From positions 1-20,537 of the IMG/VR virus record IMGVR_UViG_3300046751_000094: a DNA stretch of 20,537 bases; one strand, written 5' to 3'. Below are positions 1-6,726 of this stretch, one piece after another. Position numbers and translations under genes: made by a program. Source of the DNA: a virus. The stretch's first letter is position 1. The number at the start of each line of letters is the position of its first letter. Under the pieces are notes generated by a model that was not told the origin of the DNA, did not search any database, and saw only the letters and a list, made by a program, of their open reading frames with translations.

Positions 1-48
1 TCTGTGACAGATGTCATATATGTAAGATGTAGAGAGAGAGGAAACACT
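1..48 (+). promoter_or_regulatory. Leader with dyad operator, copy 1
   Basis: A leader of about 48 bp precedes the first gene and recurs almost unchanged at 733-782. It holds the perfect dyad TGACA-GA-TGTCA (5-16), an AT-rich stretch (17-25) that could serve as a weak -10 element, and the purine run GAGAGAGAGG just before the ATG at 49, which acts as ribosome binding site. No good -35 hexamer is visible, and the element may start before the window. I infer a repressor or activator site overlapping a promoter. The repetition is seen; the regulatory role is inferred. Confidence 0.55.
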
Positions 49-234
49 ATGAACAAATTTTCAGTCACTTATGAAATCGGTGAAAAAAATAACCCCGATA
101 CAATTTGCACCCGCTTTGTAAAAGCAGAAGATGCTGACATGGCAGTAGTAAAAGTTTTGGCAGAAAAAACCGAAGATGGTTATCCGTTAAGCACAGTCAT
201 CATGCTTCGCATCACAAAAGTGGAGCGCGTGTAA
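49..234 (+). CDS. Small phage protein of unknown function (61 aa)
   Basis: I do not recognise the family. The frame is open from a GTG at position 4, but the ATG at 49 is preferred because it sits just after the GAGAGAGAGG ribosome binding site of the repeated leader. The protein is small and acidic to neutral, with predicted beta strands at both ends (FSVTYEIG near the start, VIMLRITKVERV at the end) around a central helix (AEDADMAVVKVLAEK). It has no cysteine pairs beyond one Cys and no membrane segment. Its stop overlaps the next start as TAATG, so it is translationally coupled to the papain-like gene and probably shares its regulation. It is likely an early or middle gene. Confidence 0.6.
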   Translation: MNKFSVTYEIGEKNNPDTICTRFVKAEDADMAVVKVLAEKTEDGYPLSTVIMLRITKVERV

Positions 235-713
235 TGACTAAACCTTTAGGCGACATTTTAGCAGAGTTCGTGAGAGAGTGTGAAGAGGAAGAGCAGTTTG
301 CTCTTCCCAAAGACGCCAAGCGCGGCAACCACTGTGGCGTTCAGGCTGTGGCCGTTGTAGCTCAAAAGCTGCTTGGAGAAACAATGGAAATCTTCAAGGC
401 TCAATGCTCGCGCATCAAAAAGAAAAAACGCTGGGCTGGAGGCACAACGCATCCAGAGCGCGTCAAGGTTCTGAAATTTTTGGGCGTCAAGTTCAAAGAG
501 CTGAACACCAGCTACACCAATGGCGTGACCTTGCAGCGTTTTGTCAAAGACATTGCCAACCCCAACTTCACATATATCGTGACCACCACCTCGCATGTGC
601 AGCTTGTCAAAGGATCTAAGATCCTCGACCAGCAAGGCAAAGTAGAAATCTCAGACTTCTGGGGTCGCCGCAAGAAAATCTACAAGCCTGTGCTGCAAGT
701 GATTAAAGAATAA
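234..713 (+). CDS. Predicted papain-like (C39-like) cysteine peptidase-fold protein
   Basis: This 159-aa protein has the layout of a small papain-like cysteine peptidase. A Cys (C34) lies at the start of a hydrophobic helix in GNHCGVQAVAVVA. A His (H121) follows in TTSHVQLVKG, and an Asp (D132) lies ten residues later in KILDQQG. The Cys, His, Asp order with strands around His and Asp is that of C39/NlpC-like folds, including many short phage and plasmid proteins of unknown role. The middle is basic (IKKKKRW, residues 61-67). There is no signal peptide, so it should act in the cytoplasm. GGAG lies 8 bp before the ATG, which overlaps the upstream stop. Substrate is unknown: it could cleave a host or phage protein, or be an inactive relative. 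The fold call rests on motif order only. Confidence 0.5.
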   Translation: MTKPLGDILAEFVRECEEEEQFALPKDAKRGNHCGVQAVAVVAQKLLGETMEIFKAQCSRIKKKKRWAGGTTHPERVKVLKFLGVKFKELNTSYTNGVTLQRFVKDIANPNFTYIVTTTSHVQLVKGSKILDQQGKVEISDFWGRRKKIYKPVLQVIKE

Positions 714-732
714 TTGCTTGCGGCTATTGTAA

Positions 733-782
733 TCTGTGACAACTGTCATTATATAATGGGTGTAGAGAGAGAGGAACTTAAC
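733..782 (+). promoter_or_regulatory. Leader with dyad operator, copy 2, with TATAAT
   Basis: This is the second copy of the leader at 1-48. TCTGTGACA and TGTCAT are identical, the two central bases differ (AC instead of GA), there is one single-base insertion, and the TGTAGAGAGAGAGGAA ribosome-binding stretch is identical. The dyad TGACA-AC-TGTCA is at 737-748. A consensus TATAAT lies at 752-757, so a bound protein would sit between the -10 and -35 positions. TTGTAA at 727-732 is only a poor -35 at 19 bp spacing. It reads as a repressible or activator-dependent promoter for the 189-aa and 63-aa genes. The role is inferred. Confidence 0.6.
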
Positions 783-1352
783 ATGGCATACGACCCGACA
801 CACGAATATGAGCATCACTACCACCCAGCGATTGAGTCGCGCAAGATGGCCAATGCTGCCACCACCAAGCGCCGTAACTGGATCGCCACTGATGATCGCG
901 CTCAAGAGATCATCGATTTTGTAGCTGACTACAGCCCAGAAGGTGATGGCTTTTTCTCAGCTTGCAACAAAGGCATCTGGCAGTTTGGATCACTTACACC
1001 CAACATGCGTAACGCTATGGTTAAAGTGCTGGACAAACGTGCCGCACAAGCCGCTGAGTGGGCCACCAGAGATGGCAAGTGTGAGTTTGTTGGTACAGTG
1101 GGCGAGCGTCAGGCTTTCGAAGTCACAGTGAAGCATATCGTGGATCTGGAAGGCATCTATGGCACATCACACCTTCACATCTGCCGTGACGCTGATGACA
1201 ACGTGATCATCTACAAAGGCACACAATACTGGGGCAAAGGCGCTCAAGTGACTTTTATGGCCAAAGTCAAAGAGCATGGCGTCCGTGGTGGCGTAAAGCA
1301 AACCATCATCCAGCGCCCCACAAAAGTAAAAGTAAATGGGGAGGATTACTAA
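783..1352 (+). CDS. Phage protein with probable C-terminal OB-fold (single-stranded DNA binding-like)
   Basis: The frame is open from 714, but the ATG at 783 follows the GAGAGAGAGGAA ribosome binding site and gives 189 aa. Residues about 38-92 form a helical module with FGSLTPNMRNAMVKVL, of the kind seen before small OB domains in phage proteins. Residues about 100-180 have an OB-like strand pattern: CEFVGTVGERQAFEVTV, then YGTSHLHICRDADDNVIIYK, then GAQVTFMAKVKEH and GGVKQTIIQRP. This closely follows a family I know from actinophages and marine phages as a hypothetical protein with an OB-fold. Binding to single-stranded DNA in replication or recombination is plausible but not shown. The N-terminus is His-rich (EYEHHYHP). 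It is coupled by TAATG to the next gene. Confidence 0.6.
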   Translation: MAYDPTHEYEHHYHPAIESRKMANAATTKRRNWIATDDRAQEIIDFVADYSPEGDGFFSACNKGIWQFGSLTPNMRNAMVKVLDKRAAQAAEWATRDGKCEFVGTVGERQAFEVTVKHIVDLEGIYGTSHLHICRDADDNVIIYKGTQYWGKGAQVTFMAKVKEHGVRGGVKQTIIQRPTKVKVNGEDY

Positions 1353-1543
1353 TGCCTAAATATGATACATCACACGGCTCTCCCTATGACAGAGGGAGGG
1401 CAGACGCCTACTACGGCAGGCAGTTAAACCCTCACCTGTGGCTTGATGGAATGGGTAGGCAAGTGGTCACCGATCTCACCAAAGAGCAGCGTGAGGCGTA
1501 TTACGCTGGCCACGATGAAGAGGATGATCGCAAAGAGTGGTAG
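1352..1543 (+). CDS. Small conserved phage protein, weakly ribosome modulation factor-like (63 aa)
   Basis: The ATG overlaps the previous stop (TAATG) and has a strong GGGGAGG site 7 bp upstream. The protein reads SPYDRGRADAYYGRQLNPH near the start and ends with LTKEQREAYYAGHDEEDDR. I know this arrangement from short phage proteins (PYDRG-x-AD-x-YYxR, then a P-H pair, then LT-x-E-x-x-AYxAG). The RG...GR spacing followed by an aromatic-A-G segment weakly resembles ribosome modulation factor (RMF), which dimerises ribosomes, but the resemblance is too short to assign that role. It is rich in Asp, Arg and Tyr with no membrane segment. It is the last gene of the rightward block, ending two bases from the end of the leftward operon. 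Confidence 0.6.
   Translation: MPKYDTSHGSPYDRGRADAYYGRQLNPHLWLDGMGRQVVTDLTKEQREAYYAGHDEEDDRKEW
1378..1400 (+). other. 8-bp hairpin in the start of the 63-aa gene
   Basis: CTCCCT (1380-1385) and AGGGAG (1393-1398) are perfect complements around a 7-base loop, ATGACAG. In RNA the stem extends by one U-G and one C-G pair to 1378-1400. It starts about 26 bases into the coding sequence and has no T-run after it, so it is not an intrinsic terminator. It could slow early elongation or protect the mRNA, or it may be a by-product of coding for SPYDRGR. Low certainty of function. Confidence 0.35.
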
Positions 1544-1557
1544 CCTTAGTTGGCTGC
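1540..1557. terminator. Weak hairpin at the convergent gene ends
   Basis: GTAGCC (1540-1545) pairs with GGCTGC (1552-1557), with one U-G pair and a six-base loop, and TTCTT follows on the + strand side. An outer AGAGTG/CACTCT pair (1534-1539 with 1564-1569) could extend it after a bulge. It covers the stop codons of both converging operons. It is a candidate bidirectional terminator but too weak and too poor in T to be sure. Confidence 0.3.
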
Positions 1558-3813
1558 TTCTTGCACTCTGGTTGAAACATTCGGGTCCATGCTTTCGATC
1601 AGGCTTTGTAACGCTGGTGAATCTGTTGTTTCAGTTTCCACAACTTCTTCAACTGGCATTGGCCCAACGCTGCCTTCATCTGTGGCTGCTGTCAGCAATG
1701 CAGTTTGCAGCCAGTTTCTGGGATCTGTTATTCCAACAGCTTTAGCAAAGCGTTTGTATGCTGGAGACTTGATCACCTTATCCATATTGGGCTGAGATGC
1801 ATCCATTGCCAAGCTTTTGAATGCTGGGCTGTTTAAGAAATCACCAGCAGCTTGAATTTTTTGCTTGTCAGTTTTTCGCAAAAACATTTCACCAACAGCA
1901 TCTGCCGCCATACCACCAGCAGGACCGCCAGCAGCTTGTCCAGCAGCGCCTCGAACAATCCTATTGCCCATTGTGGTGTTAAGAACAGACTTGACCAAAC
2001 CATCAGCAGTTATCGCCTGAACGAGAGCCTGATTTGATTTACCTGTTGGGCTGACCTTTCCACGCGCTTGTGTAATGCGTTTAGAAATTTCATTTAGATC
2101 CGCGAAAGTCTCAGCAGTTTCTGGCCCAAGAGCTTTCATGACGCGATTGTAAACTGCACCGTTTCTTTTCAGACCATCATAAATTTGAGCAAATTTTACA
2201 AAATCAAATGTGCCTTCGAAGCCAACGGCTGTCGAAGATGTCAGAGATCCAATCGCTGTTGCGATTGCTTCACGCTGAAGCTCTTGAGGAATAATCTTTA
2301 AAGTACGGTTCAGGTTGGCAATGTCGCCTTTCTTGCCGCTGTTGATTGCAGTAAAAAGCTTTGAGGCAATACTACCTTCGCCATCTTTTCCAAAAAATGA
2401 AGTTATTCTTTTTTGCAGCGCGATTTGTTTTGCAGCAGTTTGATTGGCCAGACGCAATGTTGAACGCGCTTGATCGCCACCAACTGATTGGGCTGTGTCC
2501 AAATAATCATCAGTCAGCGCAGCATAGATCCGCTTTGCTGTACCTGTGTCCATATCTGCATATTCGCCTTCACCTTGATTTAATGCTCGACCAATGCTGG
2601 TTCTAAACTTTTTCAAGGCGGCAAAAGTTAAAGGTGTGTCTGGATCTGTAAGTTTATCAAACAAAGCTTTTTCTTTGCCTGTTAAAGCCGCAACTCCACC
2701 AACTTCTTCGAGGATCTTATTGATTAGCATGACGCTGTTGCGTGGATCAACCAGTGAACTTGCAGGAACAAGCTGATCAACTTCTTTGTAAAGTGCGCTG
2801 GATGCTCTATCTAGCTCATTTCTAGTTTTCAAAACATCAGTTTTTAAACGCTCTGCAAAAGATGAAATATCTTTTCCTATATCCAACTCACTCATAATCT
2901 CATCTGCGCGTTGTGATGCGGCAACAACTGTATTTGAAAACGCTGCTTCTGCTTCGCTGCCAGCGAGAGAACGAGATAAGCCAGCCGCATTTCGTAGCTG
3001 CGTGTCATCACTTAGTACATCCGCTGGAACATCGATACCAAGACGGCGAGCTGCCGCTGCTGCTTCAGGGTTAATACGAGCAGCTTGTGCAATCGCTTCT
3101 GCTGCTGCTTGTGATCCACGTCCACCAGAAGAAGCGACTCTAATAAGTTCACCTAGTTTCTCTGGCGTTAAAGAAGAAACAGATGGGGGTGCTGCATTAG
3201 GAATCGGTTGAAATTGAACATTTTGTGCCGCTGACAACTCTTCAGGAGTAAATCTTCTAGCCACTCCTGCTTCACTTACACCTCCAACAGTTGGAGGTTT
3301 ACCTCCGCGTGGACGCATGAGAGATGATGGAGATCCAGCAAATGCATCTGGAAGAGCCATCATATCTCTTGCAAACCTTCTAGCTGTGCTTTCATTTACA
3401 CCAGCTTTTGTAAGAATATCAGCTACACCACCAACGACATAACCGTACCCAGCCATGCCATACCCGCCTGCTGTAGCCGCTGCATCACCAACAAACTCGA
3501 CTGCATCTCTAAATGCTTTTGGAAACTTAACTTGAATGTCTCCATATCCAAGTGGCATTTCTGTAGGGAGTTTTGTAACGCCATCACTTTTGTATGGGTT
3601 TAAACCTTTTTGAGCTTGCTTTGCCAATTCAAGGCCAGCTTCAGACATGGTAGAACGAAATTCTGTTGGTTTACTTTCAGTTTCTTCAGGCGCGAAGTCT
3701 TCTGAGTCAGCGCGAGGAACCATTGGATCAATGTTTTCAGCATTCAAAGCAGCTTTCTGCCGTGCTTTTGCTAGGCGTTTTCTTGCTTCTAAGCGGCGTT
3801 CTTCTTCAGTCAT
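1546..3813 (-). CDS. Large internal virion / DNA ejection protein (755 aa)
   Basis: A long, mostly helical, Ala-rich protein at the end of the late operon, where podoviruses keep internal core or ejection proteins. It opens with a charged helix (EEERRLEARKRLAKARQK), followed by a low-complexity acidic linker. A Gly/Ala-rich hydrophobic stretch lies at about residues 104-135 (AATAGGYGMAGYGYVVGG), a candidate membrane-inserting helix. The middle (about 220-330) resembles DNA injection proteins of other phages in its INPEAAAAARRLGIDVPAD and LSRSLAGSEAEAA segments. A second Gly/Ala-rich stretch (GAAGQAAGGPAGGMAAD) is near residue 640. I see no lytic transglycosylase motif. ATG is two bases after the previous stop. 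The ejection role is inferred from position and composition. Confidence 0.65.
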   Translation of the reverse strand: MTEEERRLEARKRLAKARQKAALNAENIDPMVPRADSEDFAPEETESKPTEFRSTMSEAGLELAKQAQKGLNPYKSDGVTKLPTEMPLGYGDIQVKFPKAFRDAVEFVGDAAATAGGYGMAGYGYVVGGVADILTKAGVNESTARRFARDMMALPDAFAGSPSSLMRPRGGKPPTVGGVSEAGVARRFTPEELSAAQNVQFQPIPNAAPPSVSSLTPEKLGELIRVASSGGRGSQAAAEAIAQAARINPEAAAAARRLGIDVPADVLSDDTQLRNAAGLSRSLAGSEAEAAFSNTVVAASQRADEIMSELDIGKDISSFAERLKTDVLKTRNELDRASSALYKEVDQLVPASSLVDPRNSVMLINKILEEVGGVAALTGKEKALFDKLTDPDTPLTFAALKKFRTSIGRALNQGEGEYADMDTGTAKRIYAALTDDYLDTAQSVGGDQARSTLRLANQTAAKQIALQKRITSFFGKDGEGSIASKLFTAINSGKKGDIANLNRTLKIIPQELQREAIATAIGSLTSSTAVGFEGTFDFVKFAQIYDGLKRNGAVYNRVMKALGPETAETFADLNEISKRITQARGKVSPTGKSNQALVQAITADGLVKSVLNTTMGNRIVRGAAGQAAGGPAGGMAADAVGEMFLRKTDKQKIQAAGDFLNSPAFKSLAMDASQPNMDKVIKSPAYKRFAKAVGITDPRNWLQTALLTAATDEGSVGPMPVEEVVETETTDSPALQSLIESMDPNVSTRVQEAAN
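3280..3298. repeat. 19-nt palindrome inside the 755-aa gene
   Basis: ACCTCCAAC and GTTGGAGGT flank a single A, a perfect 9-bp inverted repeat. In the late mRNA it would fold as an 8-bp stem with a 3-base loop and contains GGAGGT. It encodes PPTVGG, so it may simply follow from Pro-Pro and Gly-Gly codons. No function is claimed. Confidence 0.35.
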
Positions 3814-3815
3814 TT

Positions 3816-5240
3816 TTAAAGCCCCAGTTCATCCATACGTTTTTCCCAAGCCTCAAATTGAGCAGAATCTAAAGTATCAATATCAATTTCAAGAATTTGT
3901 CTTTTTGGCATATTAGGAAAATCATAATTTGTTCCAGATTGCCTGCGCTCTGCTTCTAATCTTTTTAATTCTTCTTGCTTCTCAGTTTGATTTCTGAGCC
4001 AATCACCAATTGTTTTATCACCATCAGATAAGAAAATTGCCTGCTCATTTAAATAAGCCATTAACTTATTCTGAGCATCAATTTTTTCTTGCAGCCAATC
4101 AATCAACTCAGGTTCTGGCATGTTTGTTGGCAATGCTGTATTAAGCGCCATGTTTAATTCGCTTTCGCTTAGTGCGCCGAAAGTAACAGATCCGACAACA
4201 TCTAAACCAAGACGGTTTTTGACGTTTTCAAGAGCAATTGTTGAGGCTTTCCAATTGGGCAATAGATCAGCAAGCTGACCAGAGTTTGCACCACCACCAC
4301 CTTGATCTTCTGGGGTAAGAAGTCTTTTGGCTTCTTCTAAATTAGCAATATTTGTTCTAATCTCACCAACTTTTTCAAACGCAGCAAGTGCAGTATCAAC
4401 ACCAACAGTGCCAGCACGTCTTGCACCTGATCGCTCACCTTGAAGCTCAATGCCACGCTCTTCAGCTTCTGTAATGGCTTTTTGCGCTTCTTCACCAGTT
4501 ACTTCGTTGCCAAGACCATCCACAACTTTGCGTGTGCCGTCTTTAAATGCATAAACTATTACGCCACCATCAAGTATTTTGCTTGCTTGAACTTCTGCTG
4601 CGTCTTCATTCGTATCCCCTTTGCTATCGGTCCAACCTTCAGGTGGCACAGCGTTCCAACCTTCATTTTCAAACAATGCTGCATCAGTTTCATTTTTAAC
4701 CACAACAGGATCAAAACCAGTTTTAAAAAATTTGCGTTCTTTGAAGGTTGCAGCTTTTGTTGTGTCTGCGATGTATGGTGTAGCACCTGTTCTTATAGCC
4801 TCAGACTCAGACATGAATTTGACGTTACCGTCTGCATCAACAACTTTGACTGCTTTTGTAGAACCAGCAACTGGCTTCGGCTTCAAGCTAGGAGCCAACT
4901 GCAACGCAGTCTGCATCCGCGCCTGATCTGTCTCGCGCTTTTCTTTTTTCTTAGCAGCAAGATAATCGGCTGGAGCTTGCATGGCTCCAACAGCAGATCC
5001 TAATACAGTAGCACCGGGCTGTGACGCCCCTTGGCCCATTGCCAAGAAGAATTGCAGCGCAGCCTCATAAGGATCAGCCTTGGGGGGATCTGGGTACATT
5101 TGCTGGGCAAAGTCGATAGCCATCTGACCGCCTTTTGAGCCGCCAGCCAAACGTCCTAAGATGGGCGTCAAAGCACCCATGTTTCCTAGATCATTTACAG
5201 TGCTTCCTGACGCTCCTAGAGGCTTATCATTTACTGCCAT
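3816..5240 (-). CDS. Internal virion protein, possible ejection component (474 aa)
   Basis: The ATG at 5240 has AAGGGG a few bases upstream. Residues about 56-95 form an Ala/Gly-rich segment (LQFFLAMGQGASQPG, then LGSAVGAMQAPADYLAAK) leading into a charged helix. Residues about 120-260 contain short beta repeats with GWNAVPPEGW and DGGVIVYAFKDGTRKVVDG. Residues about 315-400 match a pattern I know from internal proteins of many phages: SGQLADLLPNW, then FGALSESELNMALNTALP, then a long helix. The C-terminal part (412-474) is a charged helix rich in Glu, Arg and Gln. No enzyme motif is seen. It lies between two other large virion-type proteins in the same operon. The role in DNA ejection is inferred. 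Confidence 0.65.
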   Translation of the reverse strand: MAVNDKPLGASGSTVNDLGNMGALTPILGRLAGGSKGGQMAIDFAQQMYPDPPKADPYEAALQFFLAMGQGASQPGATVLGSAVGAMQAPADYLAAKKKEKRETDQARMQTALQLAPSLKPKPVAGSTKAVKVVDADGNVKFMSESEAIRTGATPYIADTTKAATFKERKFFKTGFDPVVVKNETDAALFENEGWNAVPPEGWTDSKGDTNEDAAEVQASKILDGGVIVYAFKDGTRKVVDGLGNEVTGEEAQKAITEAEERGIELQGERSGARRAGTVGVDTALAAFEKVGEIRTNIANLEEAKRLLTPEDQGGGGANSGQLADLLPNWKASTIALENVKNRLGLDVVGSVTFGALSESELNMALNTALPTNMPEPELIDWLQEKIDAQNKLMAYLNEQAIFLSDGDKTIGDWLRNQTEKQEELKRLEAERRQSGTNYDFPNMPKRQILEIDIDTLDSAQFEAWEKRMDELGL

Positions 5241-5250
5241 AATCTACCCC

Positions 5251-6726
5251 TTACTGATCATTTGCCATTCTGTAGGCGCTGTATCCAGCCCCAAGGCCGC
5301 TAATAAGCTGGCCATATACAGATGGATTTTGTGTGAAACTTGATCCCAACTGATAGCTGCGATTTCTGGTGCTGTATGGCGTACCAGACAATGCGCCCAG
5401 AGCGAAGTTGACCATTTCTTGCGGATACATTCTTTGATCCAGATAATCCGCATATGCCATGTCGAGTGCGCGTTGATCCAAAATACGCTGCGCTTCTCCA
5501 GAAGAAATAAGACCAGCCGCTGCTTGGTTTTGAAGATCCGTAACCAGAGTTCCCATATTCTGATATGCGTTCATCTGAGCTATGCGAGCTGCTTCGTCTG
5601 TTTCGAAACCTTGACGCCTTGCTTCTTCTGCTCCAAACCTTGCAGCACGTTCATCACCATAACGACCATACATAACGTCTTCTGCGCCAAATCGTGCAGC
5701 GCGATCTGCTTCTGCTTGTTGCCGCCGAATATCTTCTGCTGAGAACCGACCTTGGCGATCTTCCATAAACTGACCGCGCATGACATCTTCTGCGCCAAAA
5801 CGAGCCGCTTGATCTTCCATGAATTGACCACGCATGACATCTTCTGCACCAAAGCGAGCTTGACGGTCTTCCATGAATTGGCCGCGCATAACGTCTTCTG
5901 CACCGAAACGAGCCTGACGATCACGCTCTGCCTGTGCAACGTCTTGGTCATATCTCTGTGCTGCAAAGCCCAGCCCCTCACGCGCTGCTCTTGCGCGTAG
6001 ATCACCAGCCGCTGTTGCACCCTCTCCAGCCGCTGTGCCTTCCAAAATACCTAGTCGAGATCCACCGAATGCACCACCGCGAGCAGCAGCAGCGCGAGCT
6101 TGGTTTTGAGCCTGTATGGTTTGCTCTTCAATTTCTCGAATGGCTGGGTCCATAGACTGTTGATATATGTCCATGTACTCTTGAGCGTTTTCCATTGAGA
6201 ATGGATCTACGCCTTGTCCAAGTAATTCTTCGCGTGTCGCGCCTTGGTATTCGCCAAGCAAATCTTCGCGTGACGCGCCTTGATACTGGCCAAGCAGTTC
6301 ATCGCGTGTTGCACCTTGATATTGGCCCAGCAATTCATCTGCTGATAATCCTTGGAAATCGCCTTCCAGATAGCTTCTGCTTGCGCCACTATATGGGCTA
6401 CCCATCAACTCAGCACGGCTTGCAGCATCGTATCCTTGGCCTAGCGTGTTGGCTATGGCAGAGGCGCGGTTCATGTATGGCAAATAGTTTTCAGCACCAG
6501 AGCGAAGGATTTCCATGCCTCTGCGCTCATCTTCTGTTAATCTACTGCCTCCGTATGTGGCTGTTCTTTCGCCTGTGTAAATCGGATAGTCAGAGCCAGC
6601 TATACCTGTGGCGGCACTAAAGATTTCGCGGCCAGCAGCAGCAACCCATTCTGGTATTTCTGTGCCTTCAACTGTTTCTGTAGCCGCTGGCAACTCTGTG
6701 TATGATGGTGTGCAAAAACCGCCCAT
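5251..6726 (-). CDS. Repeat-rich internal virion protein (491 aa)
   Basis: ATG directly follows the GNAT stop (TAAATG) with GGAGG upstream. After an N-terminal region with a YGGSRLTEDERRGMEIL segment there are two repeat arrays. The first (residues 99-171) has six units of about 12 aa, consensus YQGATRDELLGQ. The second (270-377) has six units of exactly 18 aa, consensus RQARFGAEDVMRGQFMED. Between them is an Ala/Gly-rich helix (QARAAAARGGAFGGSRLGIL) typical of podovirus internal virion proteins. The C-terminus (LVTDLQNQAAAGLISSG, then NFALGALSGTPY) resembles the end of such proteins too. It is highly charged and coiled in character, with no catalytic motif. A scaffold-like or tube-forming role in the virion core is inferred. 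Confidence 0.7.
   Translation of the reverse strand: MGGFCTPSYTELPAATETVEGTEIPEWVAAAGREIFSAATGIAGSDYPIYTGERTATYGGSRLTEDERRGMEILRSGAENYLPYMNRASAIANTLGQGYDAASRAELMGSPYSGASRSYLEGDFQGLSADELLGQYQGATRDELLGQYQGASREDLLGEYQGATREELLGQGVDPFSMENAQEYMDIYQQSMDPAIREIEEQTIQAQNQARAAAARGGAFGGSRLGILEGTAAGEGATAAGDLRARAAREGLGFAAQRYDQDVAQAERDRQARFGAEDVMRGQFMEDRQARFGAEDVMRGQFMEDQAARFGAEDVMRGQFMEDRQGRFSAEDIRRQQAEADRAARFGAEDVMYGRYGDERAARFGAEEARRQGFETDEAARIAQMNAYQNMGTLVTDLQNQAAAGLISSGEAQRILDQRALDMAYADYLDQRMYPQEMVNFALGALSGTPYSTRNRSYQLGSSFTQNPSVYGQLISGLGAGYSAYRMANDQ
5596..5919 (-). repeat. 54-bp tandem repeat, six units (18 aa each)
   Basis: Encodes residues 270-377 of the 491-aa protein. The first three units are nearly identical at the DNA level (TCTTCCATGAATTG on the + strand recurs every 54 bp) and the last three have diverged while keeping ARFGAED. 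They are contiguous with no spacers. Eighteen residues equal five turns of an alpha helix, so equivalent side chains fall on one face. Confidence 0.85.
6214..6432 (-). repeat. 36-bp tandem repeat, about six units (12 aa each)
   Basis: Encodes residues 99-171 of the 491-aa protein. Four clear units (124-171) read FQGLSADELLGQ, YQGATRDELLGQ, YQGASREDLLGE and YQGATREELLGQ. Two more degenerate units precede them (YDAASRAELMGSP, YSGASRSYLEGD). Confidence 0.8.

Noticed and set aside
258-635. Open frame of 125 codons opposite the papain-like gene
   Set aside because: It has no ribosome binding site or neighbours on that strand, and the + strand gene has a coupled start and a recognisable motif set.
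714-782. Earlier in-frame start for the 189-aa gene
   Set aside because: It would run through the repeated leader with its dyad and ribosome binding site. The ATG at 783 is the one placed correctly after GAGAGAGAGG.
4440-5003. Open frame of 187 codons on the + strand
   Set aside because: It lies fully opposite the 474-aa virion gene, gives a Phe/Cys-rich product with no recognisable pattern, and has no ribosome binding site. It is a shadow of the codon bias of the real gene.
5596-5919. Possible CRISPR-like array
   Set aside because: Units are contiguous with no unique spacers and stay in one reading frame, so it is a protein-coding tandem repeat.
5580-6020. Open frame of 146 codons on the - strand with repeats
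   Set aside because: It is another frame of the 18-aa repeat region, so it inherits the repetition. The 491-aa frame has the coupled start and the sensible protein.
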